This document shows positions 17,801-26,572 of a stretch of 64,000 bases of DNA, one piece after another (position 1 is the first letter of the stretch; every line of letters starts with the position of its first letter). This DNA is from a virus: positions 62,001 through 126,000 of IMG/VR virus record IMGVR_UViG_3300009408_000001; one strand, written 5' to 3'. Below the pieces are notes generated by a model, which was given only the letters and a program-made list of their open reading frames with translations, made no database searches and was not told the DNA's origin. The position numbers and the translations under genes are program-made.

Positions 17801-20800
17801 CCTTAGCCTTATTGACCACTCTACCACCAACATCCATAGCTTTATTGACCACTGCATCCTTAGCTCGGTTGGTATATTCACCAGCCTTCCCGGCGGCCCA
17901 TCCTACTGCGCCCCCTACGCTAGGGATGCTACCCAACGTGTTGGCACGTCGTAAGTTGCGTCGGTTTTGTTCATCTTCCTCCTGTTCTTGATCTTGCCAT
18001 GAACCATCCCGGTCACCGTCGCCATCTGCATCATTCGCGTTGGGACCAGCCGTACTCGCTTCTTGCATCTTAACAAGGTCACTCAACAGTTCAGTCTGAG
18101 TGGACATGTCTTCGCGTTCGTCTTCACCTAACTCTTGGTTCTGTTCGATGAGTGACGTTAACTCGCCAATGGTTCCAAGTAACAGGGCGTTTTCCGGACC
18201 ACTGGATACGCCTGGATTAGAACCCGGTCCATCAGTACCAGTCGTAGTAGGAGTCCCCTGCATCTCTTTCAGATTACTCAGGAGGTTCTCCCTGGACTCC
18301 AGTAACTCTACCTCAGAACTGGGGGTGTTGCGTATGAGTTCCTCTAACTCGGCAATAGATGCTCGCAGTTCTGGAGTGTGTGGCTGTGCGGTAGCTGGTT
18401 CTGGGTTAAGTAAGCGATATTCCTCTTCCGTTAAACCAGCATCGTTTGCACCGGAGGTGCCACTGACGTTGATAGATGTAAGTCCGGATAACCTATTCCT
18501 AATGCGGTCCATACGACTTCCACCGGAGAAGTCAGCATTTGGAACAAATGTTCGACCTGCCACGTCCTCTGTTCCAGGTGTAATAATCTCCGGTCCCACA
18601 TTATCTGAAGGAGTAGGAGGAGTATCCACCTGTTCTTCCACAGCTGCAAGTTCAAGTGCGACGATGTCTTCTTCTGTCAACCCAGCCGCATTAGCACTGG
18701 CGGTGTCAAATGAAGTGGCGTCCCTTAACCTACGGCGCAACCGTTCTAACCGGGTAGTAGTGTAATCAGAGTTCGGTTGGAATACCCGTGGTTCATCGAG
18801 TGGTGGTTCCGAAACCTCTTCTATTCCTGGGCTGGTGGAATCCGAAGTGGGTACATCCAATAGTGCCTCCATACCCGGAAACGGTGTGTTAGCTGCCGCT
18901 TCTGCTTCTGCTAGAGCAACACGAAGTTCCTCAGGCATACCGGTTACCGTTTCTGGTGGAGTTGGACCTTCTTCCATCGCCTGCGCTATCAGAAGATCGT
19001 TCCTTTCGGAAACACTGAGTTCCGACGTACCCACTTCCTGGACCATGGTGTCCGGGCTCGGTGGGTTAACGATTCCCTCTTGGGTGGCAGATACCACTAC
19101 AGGTACTTCCGCCCCAGTGGATCCCTCCCTCATCAGCTCTTCCATCTTAGCATCGTTGATCTGAGCTAAGGTAAGCGGAGTATCTGGGGAGTTGGGAGTA
19201 ATTCCCTCCATGAGATCGGATACCGCTTCTGAATCGGCCCGCTGTGGAACACGGGATGGACCGATGACAGGTGCATCGGTACCAGTACTGTTTCCATCCA
19301 TCAGCTCTTCCATCTTAGCATCGTTGATCTGAGCTAAGGTAAGCGGAGTATCTGGCAGTATTTCTGTTGGCGGTTTTCTTTTCTTGGGGATCGTCAATTC
19401 CAAGGCTTCCATCGCCCCAGAATAATCTTCCGCCTTCCATAGGGCAATTGCCTTCTTAAATACGTCGTCCTTAAGATCGACAGTATCATCCCATGTGAGA
19501 GGGGAACTCCCCTTATCAATGCGCATCCTCAGTTGAACCAAGAGTTCACTCTTCAAAGTGGGGTCCACAAGCTCTGATTCTTCCGTAGTGGTTCCCGGTA
19601 GTTGTACCTCCTCGACAGTATCATCGGGTTCCAACGGGTTGTGTTCCTGTAGTGGAACTGGAGCTAACGTACGACCTGGGGTTTCGTCAACCGGTGACTC
19701 TCCCATGAGTCTGGTGATTTCCAAGTCGTTAACCTGTACGGGTGTCATCTCCACCTTAGAGGACACTTCCTGTTTTTCACCCGGTTGAACTAAGGACACG
19801 GGTACCCGATCGGCACTATTCAAACTCGCTGCCATGAGCGATAACATGTCATCATCATGCCTTTGTGCGAGTTCACGAGGAGTCCCCGGTGACTCCTCTT
19901 CCCCACGGTCTGCTGGTGGGGTTTCTACACTAACGGTATCCTTCCCATCTACAACACGGTCCACTTCAGAATGGACCTGGGTTATAGTTGGTACGGAAGG
20001 GATCCCCGTTGGTGCTTCTTCCATCATAGCGGCGATCTTAGCATCGTTGATCTGAGATAAGGTAAGCGGAGCATCTGGTGCCGCACCTTCCACCTGTACT
20101 ACAGTGGGTTTCACAGGGATGTGTTCCACTGGGACAGGTGTTTCTTCCGTGGTGACCGATGGAGATGCAACCACAGTCGGTTGGGAAACCGGTGCAGGTG
20201 GAGCCTCTTCAGGTTCATCTTCCATCATAGCGGCGATCTTAGCATCGTTGATCTGAGATAAGGTAAGTGTCGTCCCAGGTGTGATGTCGTCCTGTGCGAG
20301 TACTGTGGTCGGTTTAACACTGTCTGTTGTCAGGGTGGTTGGACTAGGTGCGATTGAAAGCGCATCCTTCACTGTTTCCGGTACCACAGGGGCAACGGGG
20401 GTAGTCGGGATAACCACTGGAGAACTACCCGGCAATGGAGCAGGAGTTGCAGGTGCTGGAGTAACCGCCTGTTTTACGCCTTCTGGTTTTGACTCCGTTC
20501 CGGTTAACATTTCCATTGCCAGTGAAACATTCCCTTCCTTGAGTGCAATGGATGCCAGTTCTACAGTGTCACTTACATCGGCGGTGGCTGTCTTAACCAC
20601 CTTACCAATACTGCTGTCTGCAACCTTACCTTTGAGCTCCTTGGCTTTCTTAACCACGGTGCTTTCCGAAATGGTCTTTCCAGCAGTCTCCAGGGCAGAA
20701 CCTACCTCAGAACCCACTTTACTTTCCTTAGCAGACTTAGCAGCGTACTCTGCTGCTTCCTTCATGAACTCTTTAGCAAGCGCATGATCTCCCTCGGCCA

Positions 20801-23800
20801 TGGCTTCCCTAGCCATCTCCAGTGAAGCTGCGGTGTTTTCCTTAACATCCTGTATCCGAATGTAAGTATCTGAGGCCATAATGGTTTCGAGTGTCTCTTC
20901 CTTGAGTTTCTTTGTGTGGGTCACAATGTCCTTAACCGTTTCGGATTCCATGAGTTCTTCTGCTTTAGAGGCTGCGGTCTTAGCCACCTCCTTCGCTTTC
21001 TGACCCAGTGCTGAATCGGACACATCCGCAGCCAAGTCCGATGCCACGTCCACTGCTGAACCCACTGCCTTACCAACCGCAGAGTTACCAACCGCTTTAC
21101 CCACGTCAGATTCGGCTATTTCCTGGCCAACTAACTTAGCCCCATCTGACAAGATGGTACCCACTTCAGCGTAGTTCCCTTTACGAGCCGAGTCGATTGC
21201 CCACTCTGCACTGGTTCCCGCTACTTTCGCAATGTTCGTCGCACGTTTAACCGCGTCAGAGTTTGCGACATCATCCAGTACTTCTGTGGCGTTGGCGACA
21301 ACCGTACTGTGCTTTATGTCTTCCTTAAGTTGCGTCGCTTTCTTTGCGGTGGCCTTGTACGCATCCGTACTCTTAACCGTCTTCTCTACTTGTGCGTACA
21401 CCTTAGCCAGTTCAGACTTGGTCACCTCATCGGTAGCATCCGCCATACCCTGTTTAAGGATAGTCAGTGCTTCTTCCTTGTTACCCTTCTTATACGCCTC
21501 GTAACCCCACTCTAAACTGGTCTTACCAATCTCCGAGATGTTCTTAACACGGGTTACGAAATCAGAACTGGTAATGGTATCAGAAAGGTCTGTCGCTGCG
21601 GTTTTGACTTTCTTAACCGCTTTACTTTCCGATACCTCGGTTGCAAGCTTACCAGTAGCCTTGTACGCTTTGGTCTTGGCTACCTTAGTTTTAACATCCT
21701 TTAAGACACGGGCCAGTTCAGACTTGGTCACATCATCTCTAGCATCCTCCATACCCCGTTTAAGGATCTCGAGTGCTTCATCGGTATTCCCTTTCTTGTA
21801 TGCCTCGTAACCCCACTCTAAACTGGTCCTACCAGTCTCAGAGATGTTCTTAACACGGGTTACGAAATCAGAACTGGTAATGGTACTTACCGTGTCTTTT
21901 GCCATCTGCTTTGCCGACTGTGCTACCTTGCTGTCGGCTACAGCGGTGGCAGTAGAGGATGCGGACTTATACGCCTTACTTGACTTGATGTCCTTTTCCA
22001 GTTCCTTAACTGCTTTAGCGAGTTCAGACTTGGTAACCTGATCAGACGCATCAGACATACCACGTTTAAGGATAGTCAATGCTTCTTCTTTGTTACCAGC
22101 TTCCATTGCCTCATATGCCCAGCCTACCGTAGTCATCCCGATCTCAGATAGGTTAGATACCCTGGTCATCGCGTCTTTCAACGTGGTGCTTTCTACAACA
22201 CTGTCTTTCAAGGTAGTTGCTTTCTCTACTAAGGAGTTAGCAATCTTACTTTCCGTGACGGTGTTCTTCGCAGAATTAAAGAGAGACCCGAGTTTATCAA
22301 TCGCGTTCTCTTTAGGCGCACCCGGTGTAGCAGGGATTACCATTACAGCTGGAGCAGGTGGTGCATCGGGGTCTACCGGCATTGGTTTCCCTTCTGCATC
22401 CAACTGAGGTGCCGCAGGGGCGGCCATTGTCATACCCGCAGGTAAGGTTAAACTCACCGTCGGAGCACTCGTAGAGAACTCCATGATCCGTGTAAGGATC
22501 TTTTTAAGCACTCCAGTCTGTTCATCGATGTGCGGAACAGCGTCGGCTGACATGTAACCGGTACCCACAGAGTCCTTCGACTTCAGCCCCCGGAGTCCTG
22601 CGGCCCCAGCCCCCCTTGTTGCTGAGAAAATACCACGGTTCAGTTTCACAGTGGTTTTGGCCAGCCCCTTGGCAATCGTACTTCCCATGGAAAAGGCCTT
22701 ACCGATCGCTTTCCCGGAGTACCCGGTTAATGCGCGTAGTAATCCACCAGAACCCAACGTTACACCGTTCTTATCAACCAGTCCTTGTTTGATATCGTCA
22801 ACCGTTAAAACGATGTTCTCACCTTCATAGACGTCGCCGTTTATGTCAGTGATTGCTTTTATAGGGCGACCGTCTTTGTCAGTGTACCTACCTGCCAACA
22901 TAAGACGCGACAATAGCCGAGGTGTGCTTTCACCATCAACATACACGTCACGCCGTTTCAGAGATCGACTGGCCGTGTTAAGCAGCCACTTACCAGCACC
23001 ATACGCGCCTTTAATGATTGCTGTCTGTACGCCAAAGACACCACTGACTGCACGGGTAACCGGAGAGAGAAGATCAGAGATAGACTTTCCTCCCTTCTCT
23101 ACCAAACCAGTTTCGATATCGTCTGCTGTTAGGATCACGTTTCCAGTTGCGTTTACAACCGGACCCTTGATGTCCTTAAGTGACTTAATCGGATCACCTG
23201 ACTCTTCATCGAAGTACTTACCCGATTTCATGCCGCGTGCGGTTAAGACCGGTTCAGAATCACCCTTAATGTAAATGTCATCAGTGAAGTAACTGGTAAC
23301 GCCACGGGTTACGGTTTTAACACCCCCTCCGAGGACACTGGCTGCTGCTCCTGCAACTTTACCCATTCCTTTGTAGTAACTACCGAGTAACCCCGTTAAT
23401 GTCCCTACGCCGGATTTCATGGTTCCAAAAACACCAGACGCTAAAGCACCTAATTTAACGCCTCCGCTACCACCTCCAGAAACAACACCTTCCGCAATGG
23501 ACTGAAGGAGTAGGTGTGTGGTTCGTGAGTTGCCATCGATGGATTCCACCACCGAACGGAACCCCGGATCCAAGTCGGAGTATCCTTCGAAAATATCCGC
23601 TGTACTGAAACCACTCGACAGGTGTTCCTTGGCTTTCTCTAAGGCAGTTAACTCTTCCGCTGACTTAGGTGACTCGTCTTCGACTTCCCTAGGTATGGGT
23701 GCTGTTTCAAGTAATGCAGCGGCCCGCTCCAATAGGTCTGAGGTATTGGTTAGTGACGCTGTGGTTGATTCTACCACAACCGCCTCGGTTTCCTCCACTG

Positions 23801-26525
23801 CACTCGGAGTATCCCCGTACTGTAACGCTATCTCTCTGTCATTTCTTTCAGCGGGGGATAACCCTCGTCTGATTCTACCCCATACTCCTTCTCCCTGTTC
23901 AGGTGTTGGTGGAACTGGATCCCCGGATGGAGAAGGGGGTTGAGATGACTCGCTCGCATCACCAGATGGAGAAGTTGGGGTTGGGGTTGGTGGTACCTCT
24001 GCTGGAGTTGGAGTTGGTGACGAAGGATTGGGTTCAGACCTACCGGATAACCAGTTGTCTATTCTACCGAATAGACCGGGTGGAGGTGGGGGTTCCACGT
24101 CGTCCGCATCTGATTCAGAACGGTGTGCATCTGGATCCTCTTCTGTTTCTTCGGCACGTCTCGCACCACCGAAGAAACCAAACAACCGACTGACTACACT
24201 TGTGTCTTCCTCGACTGCGGCTTCTGGTGGAGGTTGTGGAAGTATACGACCATCGTCCTCAATGTGAGCGTACCCTTCCGGACGTGGACCACGGAATCTA
24301 GCACGGTCACGGATATCCCGTTCACCTGCAATGGCACCCATGTGATTCGAAGCGTCTGTCCCTTCTGCGATGTTGGAACCCAGTCTCATGTCGTTCCATG
24401 CTTCGGCGGATATTGCAGAAGACCCGTCCTCCTTATAGGTCAGAAGGCCAAGTCGTTCGAGTGCTTCCCTTTGTCCGTTGTAATGCAGCGATGATGTAAC
24501 CTTATCTGCATCCAGGCTACGGGCCCGCATCCGTTTAAACTTCTTCTGGATCTCCTGCATGTGGCGTCCGTCACGATCGGCGTTAACCGCGTTTAACTTA
24601 CCACTGATCTCCTCACCAATCTCGGCACCGTACTTCTTGGTATAGAAGTCTTCATCGGAAAAGTCACTCACCGCAAACCCAGTACGTTTATCACGGACCA
24701 ACATCATCCGTTCTGCCAGTGCTTCGCGGGCTTCATCAGACAACGTACGGTCTTTATCAAGTTCGTCTACGGCATCGTAGGCTGCACGTTTCTTATGGAC
24801 AACGTCTTCATCAGATACCATCTTCTGCGCGAGAAGGTTGTCATTCTCCTCGGTGGTGATAAATGCTTCTTTCTGAGTAGAATAGACGATTCGATCACCC
24901 GACTCCCCGGCGATCTTAGCAACGGTTTGCAAGATACGGGAGAGGTACCCTGGAATGATCTCGTTGATACTGCGATGGGTTATCGTGTCGAATGACGTAG
25001 CGGTGGATAGGTTGTCTTCCAACTTACCTCCCATTGATAGGTCATCGGAATACGACGGGGCAACTTCCTTAAGGAACTCACCAGCCGCGTTTACCATCTT
25101 TCCAAATGCACCGGGTGTAGAAACTTCCACATCGTCATCATCACCGGGATTGGATGCCAGGTCGCGGGCTTTAGCTCGGGCAGATACTCCGTCGGTTACG
25201 CGTTTGCCAACCCGGGTATCCCCCATTCCAAATGCGTCTACGAACCAGGATATTGCTTTGTCCTTTTTCTTTCCGACATTGGAAGCCATGTTATTTGCAC
25301 CGGCCACCAAGTCCTGGTAGCCCTGCATTTCGGTAACGTCGCCACCCTCTTCTACAAAGGCTTGAAGTGCCGCTGCTTTGTTACCACTGTGGTATCGCAA
25401 CAGGTCATTTAACCTCCCGACGGATTTATTCTTAGCAAAGAACGAACCGAGTTTACGGGCGGCTCTCTCACCGAGTTTACCAGACGCGTATTCTACGGCT
25501 GCACCACCTGCCATTTGACCTGCGCTTGGTCCTCCATCATCATCCCCACTCATTTGTTCAGCCATGTCTGCCGCGCCCTCTATCCCGGAGGATAAAGTTT
25601 CGGCAAAGTCCATGACAACATCTTTAACATTGTTTTTCAGTTCGGAGGTGTACTTAGATGTAAACCGACCAATGCCTTCACTCATATTACCCAACATGCC
25701 ATCTTGCATAATCTCGCCAAGTCGCTCAGTGGCCTTATACTTAACGGTATCAGGTAATCCTGTGTTGTGCTGTATGTTCTGAAGGTGACTAATGTTGGTT
25801 TCGAAGAAGGGCTTTGACACCCCGAGTAAATCCCGCAGTGTGAAGTAAGTGCGATGTTGTAACTCTAATGACTTTCTTTGGTAGTTAACAAGGATGCTAT
25901 CCTGGTACCCTACCAACCTACCAATAGAAACCGCGATCTCTTTATCAACCGCGATTGTCTGGGTATGTCTCAGGTCAGAAGAGTGCTCGGAGGCCTCATC
26001 CCGTTTAACGGTATAATCATCCCTGACGGCATCAACCTCCCTTTCCTGAGTAAAGATCTCAGAAAGGGATGCTTGGATTGCGGATTCATCTGGGTCAACG
26101 TAATCTCTGGAGTAAGAGGTATCTTCTGCAAAGTCCTTTATCCTAGAGGCGATGCCTTCTGGTAGGATCTTCTCGATTACAGACTCTGTACTCCGTAGTG
26201 CGGACTTCATCGAGTCAACAGCGGGCTCTAAAGCCTTTTCGGCGGAATCGTATATCTCCTCGCCTGCTGAAGCGATTTCATCTATGTCATCTAGAGCACC
26301 AGCGTATCCTTTAGGGAGTACGTTTTCTCTGATGGCTCGTCCTGCTGCTTGTGCGGAAGAGGCAGACAAGGCTGTCTCTAATGCACCAGCCTTAACTTGT
26401 CCGGCAATGCTTCGGTCTGATTCGGCGGGGCCATCCGAAAGCCCCTCCATATCTGGGCCATCGCCAAAGTCATCGTCCATGTCGCTCATAAACTCATCTG
26501 GATCAAAATCTAGGTCGTCAGACAT
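14853..26525 (-). CDS. Giant tape-measure-like tail protein with M23 peptidase domain
   Basis: 3890 residues in one uninterrupted frame. Domain order: acidic helical N terminus; helical region to about 750; Pro-rich linker (760-900); two related ~105-residue units near 1075-1290 (xYVxGxSxPxL...VLTxDDIxxGLVxK); degenerate ~102-residue helical repeats (about 1445-2010); a Pro/Thr-rich region with repeated short motifs (about 2085-2520); a strongly hydrophobic Ala/Gly segment (2920-2975); an M23/LytM peptidase domain (3230-3365) with all zinc residues (His3261 and Asp3265 in HKGID, HLH at 3342-3344); then two 103-residue repeats (3440-3625) and a coiled-coil end. It lies divergent from the polymerase beta' gene, like phiKZ gp181 and its relatives (from memory). 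It likely sets tail length and opens murein during infection. Confidence 0.85.
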   Translation of the reverse strand: MSDDLDFDPDEFMSDMDDDFGDGPDMEGLSDGPAESDRSIAGQVKAGALETALSASSAQAAGRAIRENVLPKGYAGALDDIDEIASAGEEIYDSAEKALEPAVDSMKSALRSTESVIEKILPEGIASRIKDFAEDTSYSRDYVDPDESAIQASLSEIFTQEREVDAVRDDYTVKRDEASEHSSDLRHTQTIAVDKEIAVSIGRLVGYQDSILVNYQRKSLELQHRTYFTLRDLLGVSKPFFETNISHLQNIQHNTGLPDTVKYKATERLGEIMQDGMLGNMSEGIGRFTSKYTSELKNNVKDVVMDFAETLSSGIEGAADMAEQMSGDDDGGPSAGQMAGGAAVEYASGKLGERAARKLGSFFAKNKSVGRLNDLLRYHSGNKAAALQAFVEEGGDVTEMQGYQDLVAGANNMASNVGKKKDKAISWFVDAFGMGDTRVGKRVTDGVSARAKARDLASNPGDDDDVEVSTPGAFGKMVNAAGEFLKEVAPSYSDDLSMGGKLEDNLSTATSFDTITHRSINEIIPGYLSRILQTVAKIAGESGDRIVYSTQKEAFITTEENDNLLAQKMVSDEDVVHKKRAAYDAVDELDKDRTLSDEAREALAERMMLVRDKRTGFAVSDFSDEDFYTKKYGAEIGEEISGKLNAVNADRDGRHMQEIQKKFKRMRARSLDADKVTSSLHYNGQREALERLGLLTYKEDGSSAISAEAWNDMRLGSNIAEGTDASNHMGAIAGERDIRDRARFRGPRPEGYAHIEDDGRILPQPPPEAAVEEDTSVVSRLFGFFGGARRAEETEEDPDAHRSESDADDVEPPPPPGLFGRIDNWLSGRSEPNPSSPTPTPAEVPPTPTPTSPSGDASESSQPPSPSGDPVPPTPEQGEGVWGRIRRGLSPAERNDREIALQYGDTPSAVEETEAVVVESTTASLTNTSDLLERAAALLETAPIPREVEDESPKSAEELTALEKAKEHLSSGFSTADIFEGYSDLDPGFRSVVESIDGNSRTTHLLLQSIAEGVVSGGGSGGVKLGALASGVFGTMKSGVGTLTGLLGSYYKGMGKVAGAAASVLGGGVKTVTRGVTSYFTDDIYIKGDSEPVLTARGMKSGKYFDEESGDPIKSLKDIKGPVVNATGNVILTADDIETGLVEKGGKSISDLLSPVTRAVSGVFGVQTAIIKGAYGAGKWLLNTASRSLKRRDVYVDGESTPRLLSRLMLAGRYTDKDGRPIKAITDINGDVYEGENIVLTVDDIKQGLVDKNGVTLGSGGLLRALTGYSGKAIGKAFSMGSTIAKGLAKTTVKLNRGIFSATRGAGAAGLRGLKSKDSVGTGYMSADAVPHIDEQTGVLKKILTRIMEFSTSAPTVSLTLPAGMTMAAPAAPQLDAEGKPMPVDPDAPPAPAVMVIPATPGAPKENAIDKLGSLFNSAKNTVTESKIANSLVEKATTLKDSVVESTTLKDAMTRVSNLSEIGMTTVGWAYEAMEAGNKEEALTILKRGMSDASDQVTKSELAKAVKELEKDIKSSKAYKSASSTATAVADSKVAQSAKQMAKDTVSTITSSDFVTRVKNISETGRTSLEWGYEAYKKGNTDEALEILKRGMEDARDDVTKSELARVLKDVKTKVAKTKAYKATGKLATEVSESKAVKKVKTAATDLSDTITSSDFVTRVKNISEIGKTSLEWGYEAYKKGNKEEALTILKQGMADATDEVTKSELAKVYAQVEKTVKSTDAYKATAKKATQLKEDIKHSTVVANATEVLDDVANSDAVKRATNIAKVAGTSAEWAIDSARKGNYAEVGTILSDGAKLVGQEIAESDVGKAVGNSAVGKAVGSAVDVASDLAADVSDSALGQKAKEVAKTAASKAEELMESETVKDIVTHTKKLKEETLETIMASDTYIRIQDVKENTAASLEMAREAMAEGDHALAKEFMKEAAEYAAKSAKESKVGSEVGSALETAGKTISESTVVKKAKELKGKVADSSIGKVVKTATADVSDTVELASIALKEGNVSLAMEMLTGTESKPEGVKQAVTPAPATPAPLPGSSPVVIPTTPVAPVVPETVKDALSIAPSPTTLTTDSVKPTTVLAQDDITPGTTLTLSQINDAKIAAMMEDEPEEAPPAPVSQPTVVASPSVTTEETPVPVEHIPVKPTVVQVEGAAPDAPLTLSQINDAKIAAMMEEAPTGIPSVPTITQVHSEVDRVVDGKDTVSVETPPADRGEEESPGTPRELAQRHDDDMLSLMAASLNSADRVPVSLVQPGEKQEVSSKVEMTPVQVNDLEITRLMGESPVDETPGRTLAPVPLQEHNPLEPDDTVEEVQLPGTTTEESELVDPTLKSELLVQLRMRIDKGSSPLTWDDTVDLKDDVFKKAIALWKAEDYSGAMEALELTIPKKRKPPTEILPDTPLTLAQINDAKMEELMDGNSTGTDAPVIGPSRVPQRADSEAVSDLMEGITPNSPDTPLTLAQINDAKMEELMREGSTGAEVPVVVSATQEGIVNPPSPDTMVQEVGTSELSVSERNDLLIAQAMEEGPTPPETVTGMPEELRVALAEAEAAANTPFPGMEALLDVPTSDSTSPGIEEVSEPPLDEPRVFQPNSDYTTTRLERLRRRLRDATSFDTASANAAGLTEEDIVALELAAVEEQVDTPPTPSDNVGPEIITPGTEDVAGRTFVPNADFSGGSRMDRIRNRLSGLTSINVSGTSGANDAGLTEEEYRLLNPEPATAQPHTPELRASIAELEELIRNTPSSEVELLESRENLLSNLKEMQGTPTTTGTDGPGSNPGVSSGPENALLLGTIGELTSLIEQNQELGEDEREDMSTQTELLSDLVKMQEASTAGPNANDADGDGDRDGSWQDQEQEEDEQNRRNLRRANTLGSIPSVGGAVGWAAGKAGEYTNRAKDAVVNKAMDVGGRVVNKAKDVVIDTAKAVGGKVMQTVARVAATVAATSVATSVATTAATAAAALGVGTLMLGLGVLAVVGVAAWGAYKLTKHLTYGSDVQPVEGLRFLQYGVSLKDEDFIYAIRALEDQVRSEIDLDKNGSPTLNEEPAYFYEEHHEAFNRLLDDRAHGREWNTWFRKRFIPVFYTHIQAAYRLDDGVDILDIDDEMDDKDQAMFINRVQITEKDIKRGFNPYAVLATPFNGKPVYSMRDIVLDYTRRMLETLMSDSELDDFDFVPGLPGEDKNKSRNDKKRTDAEEKARKENERDPNPPTEKKGKKKAIGLVAGALVGASVIYGGGDDLGRKSKMMIPAEGRISSPYGWRKHPIGGERSFHKGIDIAAPKGTPVVAAMDGRVMRSHYSPSYGNVVYLRHADGTSTRYAHMNSRARGLHIGDTVLQGQLLGTVGNTGLSDGNHLHFEWRKNLKQWGPTTDPVSGFRSVDKTAAVNEIKTAEEIAKGSKVEGQSDGLEGVDTLAAKQSPPSAKLQKLTDSASPASDKGSSPTAPVPEKVVAKRHVVTKDEIETMSEGKTPVEIGVMQRKYTMVSAMLSDLGRPGITMQEVMDMKPEAVSALVAEKKALGNTMMANKYGTAPTMPGVTPVQPTTRVTPSVTRPTSLRHQVTAAEIEKATEGLSQLEIGVMQRKYTMVSNTLADLGKPGMSMMQVASMSATEVGALMEEKKSMGNTMMANKYGSSVTPPPTEKPRTSTLPYDRSKDLERNLNVEGSRLERALTAVNSIRKRSGKHPLTMRQFSKLSAREAMTFISDDQPTPPATRNELASEEHDAMVARVNAKQLPPEERVTVKEPVSKPPEGITVASKLQTMRDEQDAKEMAYRASRRQESVKFTPVPVTRRRPEAEVSLTPRKRLSASDGLALRHMDLASRTRDDTVGAMKQQIALSIAAEEQRNTMINNQERMIEKLETIASKDTTIVVKGDSSGNSNDSIKKALPNTDTTVFKSVVDFKS
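15660..16210 (-). repeat. Two tandem ~309-base coding repeats in the giant tail gene
   Basis: Two 103-codon units follow the M23 domain. Shared blocks include IGVMQRKYTMVS (offset exactly 309 bases, 15808 and 16117) and GNTMMANKYG (15672 and 15981). A third, degenerate copy may precede the C terminus (around 15530). The matching DNA shows duplication rather than convergence. Confidence 0.75.
18960..20275 (-). repeat. Repeated short motif LTLxQINDAKIxxLM in disordered region
   Basis: A motif of about 17 residues recurs in a Pro/Ser/Thr-rich stretch. The best copies read TLTLSQINDAKIAAMME, PLTLSQINDAKIAAMMEE, and PLTLAQINDAKMEELM twice. Degenerate copies keep the N-D...I/M...L-M core (VQVNDLEITRLMGE, VSERNDLLIAQAMEE, LAQRHDDDMLSLMAA). 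Two pairs are almost identical at DNA level (19128-19190 with 19296-19355, and 20020-20072 with 20218-20268). Spacing is irregular, which suggests docking sites on a flexible linker. Confidence 0.7.
20500..22190 (-). repeat. Degenerate ~102-residue helical repeats in the giant tail gene
   Basis: At least three clear units of about 306 bases (for example the shared block at 21541 and 21847) plus two degenerate ones. Each has SDFVTRVKNISEIG..SLEW followed by GYEAYKKGN.EEALxILKxGMxDA...TKSELAK. The helix-turn-helix pattern with GN.EEAL is TPR-like. Such repeats probably arose by tandem duplication that lengthened the protein. Confidence 0.75.
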
Positions 26526-26572
26526 GACAATACTCCTTATATGTTCAAAATATTTGCTAAGAAGGGCCTACT

